The position numbers were made by a program, and so were the translations under genes. Positions 11,105 to 21,068 of a stretch of 64,000 nucleotides of DNA are shown in pieces (the first letter of the stretch is position 1; every line of letters starts with the position of its first letter). Where the stretch lies: NCBI GenBank assembly GCA_023512835.1, contig CM042089.1, forward strand, positions 13,965,759-14,029,758, read 5' to 3'. Below the pieces are notes generated by a model. It was given only the letters and a program-made list of their open reading frames with translations. It made no database searches and was not told the DNA's origin. This DNA comes from Taxillus chinensis (lineage: Eukaryota; Streptophyta; Magnoliopsida; Santalales; Loranthaceae).

Positions 11105-11440
11105 TAAGATTAATACAATTTTAAAATTCATTTTTAAAAGTCACGGGTCGCATAATTATTTTTAAAAACTATTTCAAACTGTTTTATGTTTTAAAATCTA
11201 AACTTATTTATGGAAGAATATTCAAATAATTTTTTATTTTTTATTTTTCTTCTATTTTATTACATGGATCCGTCAAAATTTATTTTTAAAATTTTTATGG
11301 GATTCAATTTAAAAAATACACATCCTTTTTAAAACACATTTTCTGTCTTTGTAAATAAAAACGTTTTCAATTTAGAATTCAATGTGAATTTCAACATAAT
11401 ACTGGAATTAAAACTCATATCAAATATACCCTAAATTATA

Positions 11441-11962
11441 TATTTCAAAAACAAATTCAAGAATGGGTTTTTTTAAAATATTTTTTAAAACCAGATGGGA
11501 TTAAAAATAAATAAATTTTAAAGCAAAAATAATTAAAATTTGTTTTCAAAAATATTTATTTTATTAAATATAAGAATTAAATACACTTTGACGAAAGAAT
11601 TCCATACACTTTATTCAACATGTTTTTAAACACAAAATCAAATTTTGACTTTCGCGAACCAAATCCTAATAAAGTTCAGCAAAGGTCCTTTAAGAAACGT
11701 CAAAATTTAATTAGTTTCAACTTCAAGTTTACCGATTAAACAGGGAGATTACTCTAAAAATTTTGGACTTGAACAGATGCATAAAAGCAAAATATAGTAA
11801 ATAAAACTGGAATCAAATTTATGAAATGAGAAAACAGCAATGCAATGTGACCACATCAAAACAAATAAATGCATTAAAGTTTTGAAATAATGGATGCTTC
11901 AGCATAATATAGTATAAAATGAAATCAAGCCAACAATATTTTATAACTTTTCTTCACAACCT
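11441..11962. other. AT-rich sequence 3' of the hAT-derived gene
   Basis: No gene or repeat recognised. It contains the probable 3' untranslated region of the minus-strand gene ending at 11963. Confidence 0.35.
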
Positions 11963-14325
11963 TCAAGGACTTCCTCTATATTCAACAAGTAGATCGTCCA
12001 ACCATGAATAGTTTAAAAGAGGAGATGAAGATTCCAACTCAGTGGGCCATTGAGAACTAACATCTATTTCGTCATAAATAATGGGTTTACATTTAGTATC
12101 TCTATTTTGGAAAATAGCTTGCAACCGGAGATTGCAATGCACAAAAACCAAGTCAATGAACTTCTCCACATCTGCTTTGCCATATTTCTTGCTGTGTATG
12201 TCCTCAAAGGTGCTCCAATTCCATTTGCACTGGTGAGAGCTACAAGGCTGGCTCAATATCCGGATTGCAACCCTCTGGAGTGTTGGAGTTTCATAACCAT
12301 ATGCTGCCCACCAATCCCCTAAGCATGCATCATTACAGATTATATATCAGTATGTTGAGGATGATTTTCAAAATCAAATACTATTAATGCAAAGTGTACA
12401 GTTTTCTCTAAATTGATCAGCAAAGAGAAGAAACAAAAACACAGCATAGAATATAAAAAATTTACATTTGACTAAAGACGACTACATGTTTCTCCTTCAA
12501 CAATACTATTTCAGCATTAAAAATTAACCATTATCAAACATGAAATCACCTGGTTTTGGCATAACACATTGGTTAAAGTTACCATAAATGATGAATAGTG
12601 CTAAAATTTCTGAATCCCAATCAGAGGACTGAACACTTTTTTTAAAAAAAGTCCATACCTGGGGCATTGAGTATCCTTCCCATAATTGCAAAAGTAGTTC
12701 CAAGAGCACCTTGTGCATTTAAATAAACAGGATGTTCTTTAGTGATTTCTATCTTATCTCTATCCTCTGTAGCCATCTTCAGCATGACATCTTGAAACCC
12801 ATTCCTAATCCTATTATCAATCTTATAGTTTAGGCTGTAGAAAATAGACGGATTTAGGAAAGCTGCTGCCGCATGCAAGGGTGACTGAAGTTGCATACTC
12901 CATCTCCTATCAATTATGTCCCAAATCGGCATGTATTTTTCTTCAATACCCTTATAATATTCCTTGATCAAGACTTTGGCCCTCTCTATCCCCTCATAGA
13001 TATAACCCATAGCAGGCATGTCACCATCTACAATCCTAAGGACTTTAATTAAAGGTTCAGAAATGCTCACCACTTCACGAGCATATCTCCAAAATCTATC
13101 CAAGTACAATAGAGACCTAACAACTTGGGCGTCAGGATGCTTGCTGTGAGCAGATGACAACCACTCTGAATGAGAAAACATGTGCTTTAGGTTGTCTTCC
13201 TGAATCACAATGGCCCTCAAGGAAAGAAAATTTGACACAACTCCAGTGATTCTAGGTCGGATCAACTCCATTCCACCAGTGAATTTTCTCATCATGGTTG
13301 ATATCCACACATGACTGTATACATACTGTGCGATCATTTTGGCATCTTCCAAGACCGTATTTGACCATTCTTGGTTACTAATATCTTCCAATATCTTACC
13401 TATACAATATGAAGCGCAAGGAGACCAAAACAACGAACAATACTTGGACATGAGAAGCCTTCCTACATAAACATAAGTTGCACTACAATCTGTTATTACT
13501 TGAACAACATTTTCTACACCAACCTCCAATACAACTGACTCAAGCAATTCGAATATGTAATGAGCATCATCTGCATGGCCTGATACATCAACTGACTTAA
13601 GAAATAGAGCCCCTTTTGGACATGCAATGGAAAACACTACAAGAGATTTGGTCCTTCCATTAGACCAACAATTGCAAAAAATTGTGCAACCTGTTTCCTT
13701 CCAATCGTCCCTAAAACTTTTGTAACAATCATGTATGTCCCCCCTTCACTTTATCTAAAAGTGTAGATCTCAACATTTCGTAACTTGGGGCCTTGTAACC
13801 AACACCACATTCAGCCACAGCATCCATCATATCCTGATAATGCATAGATCTAGCAGCATGGAACGGAATAGAATTGTGAAAGAAAAAAATGGCAATCTTT
13901 TTATCAGCAGTTTCTTGCTTTTGCTTTTCAACATCATCCTCTACTGTTGTCTGGCCAGTTGGCAGAAGGCATGGAAATAAAGATGGACAAGTGCTATCAT
14001 GTTGTCCACTTGACCCATGGTTCACATGGAGGCTACCACTTGCAGAAGAGCTATTCTGCTGACCGGTGGCTAACTGATCCATCTTTGGCTTTTTGGGATT
14101 CTTTGGTTTCTTGGGGGTGTTTAATATACACTGAATATGGTCTCTTACATCATTGGGTACATCAGAACAAGGAACTATGTCTTTATTCTTTATTTGAGCT
14201 AAATGGAACTTCATTCTGTAAACCCCTCCACTGAACTCCCTCTGGCAGTAATTACACCTCACCTTCTGTCTTGTTGCATCAACAAGAATGCAGTGTTCCC
14301 AGCAAGCATCTCTTCCTCGTACCAT
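11963..14325 (-). pseudogene. hAT-transposase-derived BED/DUF659 protein, one frameshift
   Basis: Two exons on the minus strand, 14325-12659 and 12318-11963, with a GT/AG intron (donor gtatgg). The codon phases fit, giving about 673 residues once a single extra base is allowed for. A BED-type zinc finger is at the N-terminus (C24, C27, H41, C53 with FSGGVYRMKFHLAQ). A low-complexity Lys/Pro/Ser linker follows, then the DUF659/transposase core (KSVDVSGHADDAHYIFELL; VVQVITDCSATYV). Next is the VLRIVDGDMPAMGYIYE segment with SPLHAAAAFLNPSIFY, and last the hAT dimerisation region (RILSQPCSS, WNWSTFEDIHSKK). The frame breaks at a run of six C (13739-13744), near residue 195. CASYCIGKILEDI replaces the usual CAAHC-type motif, so the catalytic machinery is probably dead. 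Such genes bind DNA as transposases or as domesticated regulators. Start chosen at MVRGRDACWEHC, the family's usual N-terminus. The frameshift could also be a sequencing error. Confidence 0.8.
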
Positions 14326-15635
14326 TCTCTTCACATAGATGAAAGCTCAGCAAGAATCGCTATGATTCTCTATTTCTCTACAAAAATGAGTTGAATAGTC
14401 TAAGAGCACTAAAGTCAACAATTTCAAATATGATCAGGAAACTTAGTCATGTCGGTCAGTTAAATCCATATAAACCGAATATCAAGAACTAATAATATTA
14501 TCATATTAACGATCGATCCTCAGCCCCATCAAAACAGAGACAAGGGAAGCAACTAAATGTTATTTGTAATAAGTGGACCAAAAAGATATAGAGGAAAAGT
14601 GGCATTTGACAGATATATGATCTGATGGCTGCCTTGACAAAGTAAAAAACTTTGGTGCTGGAACAGGGCCATGCTCAATCATTTTGACTCTTCTTCAGTC
14701 TTCCCTAGCCCCCATCTCTACATTTCCCCCTCTAATTCTCCTAGAACATTTCCATCTTAGTCTTACTCACATACACCACAAGGCCTGCAATGGGCTATAG
14801 CTTAGCACCAGAACACGTCCTTAATAATAACTCTGTTGCAGCATAACTCTGTTGCACCAGAGAGAGAGAGAGAGAGAGATGAACATGTGCCATGAAGTGG
14901 GAGGACACTTAGTGCAATGAAAATATTGCGGAGGAAGTATCTAATTAGTAATATATGATCTGGTAAAGAATTGATTCCATTCTATAACTATTAAGTAGTG
15001 GATGGAATCCTGTACTGAGCAATTGGATATTGCAACAGTTCGAAAGTTTGAATATTTCTTGACTACAACAAAGAGAATAAATCTCATTAAAAGATTCATA
15101 GAGTTTCTGAAAAGGGTAAAGAATGGAAACTGATTATTTCCACGATTTACATCCTAAATATTTCAGTGTATATAAACATGAGGCGATCTATTAAGTGCAC
15201 TACAAATAGGAGGCTTCTATGGCAAGGATTCAAAAAACTCGGGAAAAAAAAATACTAACACATAGATTTCATGAAGTTCGAAAATGCACACGGTCTTGAA
15301 CTAAATTTGTAAAATACAACGTATTTATGGTCAAAATTTGACTGCATGAAATTCAACCATTTTCAAACTTCATAAACTATCGTGGCCATTTCATGTTATA
15401 TCAATTTATGCACTTGAAATTTCCTAATTTTCACTGGATAGTGCACATCATAGCATCTCCCATACAAAAGAAAATTACCCACTATAATATAACCATCGAA
15501 TGTGCACGTACACAATGTTTCCATAACAGCAAATCAATAAATAAACAAGGAAAACGAAAATGACAAGAGCTGATACGAGAATTAGCAAGAATCAGGCTGT
15601 GGAAATTAGATACAAAATAGCAACCAAACAGGTGG
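14326..15635. other. Upstream region of the hAT-derived gene
   Basis: Mixed AT-rich sequence with a (AG)n microsatellite at 14861-14879. No coding exon recognised. It may contain a first intron of the minus-strand gene if the GC-rich block at 15780-15935 is its 5' leader. Confidence 0.3.
14861..14879. repeat. (AG)n microsatellite
   Basis: About nine AG dinucleotides. Confidence 0.9.
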
Positions 15636-15779
15636 GTGAAGTGGGAAAGAAACAAAGAACCAGAAATTCACACTGAAATCAACACATCAAATCAAAGGAC
15701 AACAAATGGGACCGAATTGAAATTTGAGGAGATTAAGGTTAGGGAGACAACAATTCTTGCCTGTAAACGTAAATCTCAA

Positions 15780-15935
15780 GTTTCAGAGGCAGCTGGGATG
15801 GGATGGGACCACGAAACACCCAGGCCCAGAGAAAGGGAGATGGCGAGGCGGGGAGTTTGGATTTCACGCGCCCCGAGCATTCGGGTTTCGGGCCTCGTGG
15901 TTACGGAGGGTCCGATTCTGTCTCCATAGTCACAC
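15780..15935 (-). promoter_or_regulatory. GC-rich block, possible 5' leader/promoter
   Basis: A GC-rich island in AT-rich surroundings. On the minus strand it contains GAGGCCCGAAACCC and a pyrimidine-rich CCATCTCCCTTTCTCT, which resembles a plant promoter and 5' leader. It lies 1.5 kb upstream of the hAT-derived gene on the coding strand. The link is inferred from strand and composition only. The plus-strand open frames here overlap in all three phases and look non-coding. Confidence 0.3.
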
Positions 15936-16680
15936 GCAAACATGGCCCCATTTACCTCCTTCGAAAACGTTGCATTCTATTTCTAGTACGAGTTAAAGAA
16001 AAAAGGAGTAACGTTATTTGTATTTATTATTTTGGAAATTATATTATGAGTCTTTTTGTATTTTTATTTGAATGTGATTAAATTTTTTTTAATTAAAATA
16101 ATATTATTTTGATAAAAATATAAAAGACTTATAATACAGTCTTATTTTGAAAACTATAAATATTTTTTTCTTTTTGAAATTATTTAATAAATAAAAAAAT
16201 TATGGTTTAAATTATTGCTTGTACAATTATAATTTTCTGTGTAATATGATTTATCAAATTACTTAAAAAAAAGAAAATTAACTAACGTTATTAGCTTTTG
16301 GTATAATTTAATGAATGTATTAATGATGACAATATTATTCCGATCCATCATAATAAGACATCGAGTTGAGTTCGAGTCTTGTACGTTTCGTTTCGGTATT
16401 TTATTATATTTTTAAATAGATTTAAAGTAAAAAAAAAACTCAACCCGCCATGACCTAATTCGGCCCAATCTGCTCCAAATTCCACAAACCATTGGGAGAA
16501 CTATGTATGTTCTAGTCGAATTTGGCTTGAGCAGTATCTGGTCCAAATCTAACCCATTGTTATTCCTAAATGCATGTGACATTATGTGCTGTACTAGTTT
16601 GGCTAAAAAAAGGATTTGAAGTTTTAATAAATAGTAATACTTATATCTTTTCTAAATTTGGAAAAGCACTATGCCTCAAT
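15936..16680. other. AT-rich intergenic stretch
   Basis: Nothing recognised beyond AT-rich sequence. Confidence 0.35.
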
Positions 16681-17115
16681 TAGGGCTCTAAACAATCTGA
16701 ACCAAGCTGAGCTTGAGGTGTTTGAGCTTGGCTTAGTATTGTTCATTAACGAACCAATTCGAACATGCATGAGCTTGAAATCAAAGAGTTCGAGATCGGT
16801 TATTTACGTCCACAAATAATTCATTAATATTCATGAACAGGTCGTAAAACTTATTCGTAAATAGAAAATATTCATTTGTTTATTTAATTATCCATGAACA
16901 TTTTTTTATTTAAATTTTAAATAAATTATGTATACTAATAAACTCATTCATTTGTTTATTGGTGATAAATTATTTGTTCGTTCGTTCGTGAACATTTTTC
17001 ATATAAATTTCGAATAAAATTTATTGACTAATAAGTTTATTCATTCATTTTTTCGTCAACTCAACTATTTATTTATTTGTTTGAATGTTTGTGAGCAAAA
17101 ATATCGGTTTATTAA
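16681..17115 (-). mobile_element. hAT-like MITE remnant, same family as 28098-31159
   Basis: The left end TAGGGCTCTAAACAATCTGA, followed by AACCAAGCTGAGCTTGAGG, corresponds to the complement of the right end of the element at 28098-31159. The interior shares TTCATTAACGAACC and TTCGTGAACAT motifs. The far end (GTTTGTGAGCAAAAATATCG) is decayed and no target duplication is visible, so this is an old copy. Confidence 0.55.
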
Positions 17116-17988
17116 AAAAACAGAAAAAACAAAATTAACATATTAAATTGTTTATTGTCCTCAAATAAAAGTTATACCTATGAATTTGCTAATTCTCACA
17201 TAGATGTCACGTATTATTATAACCACAAAGTTAAAATATAAGACTAAAAGTAATATCTTTAATGTTATCTATGTAGTAAGACCATTCACAACAGTTTTTT
17301 TAAATTTAACCCTTCAAAATAATCAAAAATATCATTTTTTTCATTTTAACAATACTTTTTTAGAGCTCACTTTTCAGCATATCTATTTTAACTGTTTATT
17401 AATTAAAATATTATTTTTAAATTATTTTTTAAAAAATCAAAATTAAATATGGTGAGAGAACAAATAAATAGAAAAGTAAATGTGGTGATAAAAAATATAA
17501 TTTTTTAATAAATAGAGAGTGAATATTAGTGGGTTAAATATAGAGAGAGACTATTTATTTTGTTAATTTTTTCGTTAAAATAGATAATATGAAAAGTAGA
17601 GTTTTTAAATTTTTATTAAAATAATTCTTCAAACTAACAAAAATATACATTTAAAAATCAACCCTTATGCTTTAAGCAATAACTAGGCACCAGTGAAATT
17701 AAACAAATAGCATACACATTTATATGAGCACATGAAGAGACCCAAGGACACACGGAGCATATCATCATATATAACTCGGGGGACACCCTACATTACACAC
17801 ATTCATTTGTTGATTTATGCAAATTAAAATAAAGATTATCAAATTAAATAAGTGCATTCGCCGAGCACAAGATTCATTATATGATTTGATGAGGATATGC
17901 CGAACTAAAAGAATCCACCTGTTGCGCTGAATTTGGAGAGAAAGCAATTGAATATATATGACCAAGGTGGGTGACATTTCTTATAAGG
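17116..17988. other. AT-rich stretch, possible MITE at 17280-17650
   Basis: The segment contains ACCATTCACAACAGTTTTTT and, 300 bp later, poorly matching inverted sequence. No definite element, gene or RNA. Confidence 0.3.
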
Positions 17989-18293
17989 TGTCAAATATAA
18001 TATGGCATATTATATGTCTTTTGTCTTTTGTTAAAGATATGGGACATGTCATTATTAGTTTGAGTGCCCATGTGTGTGTAATAATGAATAGGATCTATTT
18101 AATATCCATCTATGTGTGAGAGGTTGGTCTGTTGCATGTGTATGTGCTATCATATATATAGAGCTCGCATGAGAGTAAGAAATATATAGCTTCAAGACTC
18201 CAGAATACTTTTGTTGTTTGTATGAATTGAAAATTACCTTTTTTGTGTTTATTTTGTTGCCAAGATATTAGCAAAATATATTGTGGTTAGATA
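17989..18293 (+). mobile_element. Probable 5' LTR of copia element 1
   Basis: A short AT-rich segment starting TGTCAAATATAATATGG, with TATATATAG at about 18153, ends just before a sequence complementary to the initiator tRNA-Met 3' end (TTTGGTATCAAAGCTTGG at 18294). That is the copia primer-binding arrangement. The right border is set by the primer site. The left border is a guess, and no 3' LTR partner is seen. Confidence 0.45.
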
Positions 18294-18323
18294 TTTGGTA
18301 TCAAAGCTTGGTTCGATTTCTCG

Positions 18324-18964
18324 ATGGCTTCCAATATGGTGCAAATAAGTCTCGCAATTGACGAAAAAAATTATGAAAAATGGTGCATTCAATTCATGGC
18401 ATTGTTTGGGTCGCAAGAGTTATGGGAAATTGTAAGTAATAGATTTGTTGATCCCACACTGGAGCAAGAAGCCGATTACACCACAAATTAGAGAGCCACA
18501 CTAAGAGAGTAGTGCAAGAAGGATAAAAAGGTATTGTACCTTTTATATCAAGGATTCAACGATGCAACGGGAAGCAAGGTGGTAGGAGACACTTTAAGCA
18601 TAGTCTTTAAAGGTGTTAACCGTGTGAAAAGAACTCGGCTACAATCTATATAGATAGAATTTGAAGCGGCCAAAATGAAGGAGGACGAGCACGTCTCCGA
18701 CTACTATTCTTGGTTACTTGTAATCGTGAATGAGATGAAGTGCAATGGGAAAAAACTCAAAGACGCTCAAATTATGGAGAAAATCTTACGTTCACTCACA
18801 CCTAGATTTGAGCACGTAGTAGTAGCAATCGAGGAGTCAAAGGATTTAGAGCAAATAAGTGCTAAGGAGTTGTTAGGTTCACTCAAAGTCCACGAGCATC
18901 ACATTTTAAAAAAATACAGAAAATGGTGGCTCCACGTATCTATCACTATATTAGGCATTGGAGA
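18324..18964 (+). pseudogene. Copia 1 gag, 5' part, interrupted
   Basis: Starts MASNMVQISLAIDEKNYEKW, a typical copia gag beginning (substrate-like retrotransposon capsid, UBN2 type). It continues through MKEDEHVSDYYSWLLVIVNEM and EKILRSLTPRFEHVVVAIEE to LLGSLKVHEHH. In-frame stops occur at about 18489 and 18510. It is cut at 18964 by a solo LTR, and its 3' part resumes at 21069. It lies just downstream of the primer-binding site. Confidence 0.8.
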
Positions 18965-19847
18965 TGTCACGCCCCCAAATTTTGAAACTCACAGAATCAG
19001 GAACACGACTTCCCCACGCCCCCTCAAGAGTCTTGGGGTTGGTGTCTGATCCAAACCTGTACAATACTACAACAGGGGTAGAATTGTACGCCAACATGAT
19101 AAATCTAGAATTTAAATAATGAGCATCACAGTGAAAACAATCCACATGAATGTCCAAAACACCAAATAACTCACAAATAGTTCCACCAATTTGGTTCATA
19201 CAACTGCCACGGACCCGAGTCTGAAAAATAAATTAATAAAATAATAACAAGGTCTATGGAATATCCTACATAAAGATGTCCCAACCAGCTCCGCTGTGGC
19301 TCCACAGCTATCCCCTATAACCTATAGAAAATATATAAATAAAGTAGGGTGAGCACGAGTGCCCAGTAGGTAATCTTCATCTCCAGGTCCTATCACATAG
19401 ATTCCTAGGTCTATATGACCAGTGTATGCTTGTGTATGTATAGTGTTATAATCTATTCCAGTTAAATTGTATTAAATCACAAGATAAAACATCACGTCAC
19501 AACACAATCATAATGGTCCACACCGACCATTCATCCAACCACGAGTATTCCCCACTACTAACTCCGAAAAATTCAGTTACTACTGAACAGCCATATATGG
19601 GACCTGTGGCGTCCCTAACGATGACCTGCCATATATGAGACCTGGGTTAACCAGCCACGTAGGGGACCAGAGGCCTCTTGCCAGCCTTATGTGGGACCCG
19701 CAGTTAACCCAACCAATTTCATCACAAAATCCACGCACATAAAAATTTAATAAAATTTCCAACAGTCCACACTCGGCACAATAAGCATACAAACAAGTTT
19801 TAACATCCACACAACAATAACACACGACAATTGACATTTGCACACGA

Positions 19848-19849
<2 letters not shown>

Positions 19850-19885
<36 letters not shown>
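19850..19885. repeat. (CA)n/(TA)n compound microsatellite
   Basis: About ten CA dinucleotides followed by about eight TA dinucleotides, in the solo LTR at 18965-21068. Confidence 0.85.
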
Positions 19886-20026
19886 TTATATACTCACCCA
19901 ACAATTCATGTCAAGCCATAACTAATATTTTTTTTAAATAAATAAACATATATATGTATACGGTTAATTTTCAATCACAATTAGCATTTAAAATGCCAAA
20001 TAACATCTTAATATAACATAAAACAC

Positions 20027-20030
<4 letters not shown>

Positions 20031-20089
<59 letters not shown>
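20031..20089. repeat. (AT)n microsatellite, about 59 bp
   Basis: Uninterrupted AT dinucleotides inside the solo LTR. Open frames read through it are artefacts. Confidence 0.95.
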
Positions 20090-20090
<1 letters not shown>

Positions 20091-20236
20091 CTTAACCAGC
20101 CCATAGATGGGCCAGTCAAGACACGCCAGCCCATTAGGGCTGGCAACTTGGGAGCGACGTTGTCGCCTCCCCCCTTCTCATCTTCTCTCACGCAGATCGT
20201 GAGCACGCGACAACCATGGGCAACAGAGCTGTCGCC

Positions 20237-20239
<3 letters not shown>

Positions 20240-20297
<58 letters not shown>
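20240..20297. repeat. (CT)n microsatellite, about 58 bp
   Basis: A long CT run flanked by GC-rich sequence with three imperfect CT-rich repeats (CATCCCTCTCTCGCTGGCG type) up to about 20430. It generates Ser-Leu and Arg-Glu repeat frames on the two strands, which are not genes. Confidence 0.9.
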
Positions 20298-20300
<3 letters not shown>

Positions 20301-20815
20301 GGAGCACTGGCGCGCGGCAGCCACGGACGGCAGATGCCGTCGCCCCATCCCTCTCTCGCTGGCGTGCAGATGCGCAGCAGTCACGGGATGGTAGACGTCG
20401 TCCCCCAACCTCCTCTCTCTCTCCGGCGCGCAGGGACCAGTCCTTCGCCTTGCCGACGCACGTCAAGTAGCAGCAACTTGCCGCCGCCGTTGCTTCGTCT
20501 TCCCCATGGCGGTGTGTAGGTGCACACTCATTCACACAAACGGCAGTAACGCCGTTGTGCCCAGATCGCCACTTCGTTATAAATATACAGAATTTATATA
20601 ATCATATGCATACATCTACTTAAATATATAAATAGATTCAACACAAACTCCTAACAAATCAGCATTCATACAAATGGTGGAATCAAAAGATCACCTACCT
20701 GAAAACAGTCTTGAAGGATCAATAGTAGATTGAACCTGACGGCTTAAACCCCACTGCTCTCCCTATCAAATTCTGTGCACAACAAACGGAATGTAGGATT
20801 TATACCCTAACTCCT

Positions 20816-20824
20816 CCTTTTATA
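20816..20824 (-). promoter_or_regulatory. TATA box of solo LTR E
   Basis: TATAAAAGG on the minus strand, about 245 bp from the LTR 5' end. It is a good core-promoter match. Confidence 0.5.
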
Positions 20825-21068
20825 TTACCAATTTATTACCAGATTTATTAATAATAATCATAATAATAATAATATAATTAGTAATATTAATAATAGTAAT
20901 AATAATAATTATAATCCATTATAATAATTAATAATAATGCATATTAATAAACCCGAATATTAAAATAATAATAACTCAACGCTCACGCTAAGGCCACGCT
21001 GTCAAAGAAATATTCCAAACTCTATTTGGGCCTAGCTTCCAACCTCACTTAAGGTACGGATCTTCACA

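Larger units (their letters stand above)
10446..11440 (+). repeat. AT-rich dispersed repeat, copy 2, split by a MITE
   Basis: Motif order matches copy 1 at 9944-10220, but the homology breaks at CCATCTTAATCTAA (10568) and resumes at GATTAATACAATTTTA (11108). Removing the insert at 10569-11104 and one TAA restores continuity. The 3' part, with TTTTTAAAACACATTTTCT, is also shared with 5980-6410. Confidence 0.55.
18965..21068 (-). mobile_element. Solo LTR (family E), TSD GGAGA
   Basis: On the minus strand it begins TGTGAAGATCCGTACC (21068) and ends GGGGGCGTGACA (18965), 2104 bp, with TG...CA borders. The host gag sequence is duplicated as GGAGA at 18960-18964 and 21069-21073. No internal retrotransposon sequence remains, so this is a solo LTR made by LTR-LTR recombination. 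A TATAAAAGG box lies at 20816-20824. The LTR carries a (CA)n/(TA)n tract near 19850-19885, a 59-bp (AT)n at 20031-20089 and a long (CT)n at 20240-20297. Its start resembles that of the LTR at 1-1031. Confidence 0.93.

Noticed and set aside
15636..16081. Three overlapping plus-strand frames in a GC-rich block
   Set aside because: All phases are open because of composition. The strand and context fit a leader or promoter of the minus-strand gene better.
19988..20535. Overlapping open frames with Ser-Leu and Arg-Glu repeats on both strands
   Set aside because: They are translations of AT and CT microsatellites inside a solo LTR.
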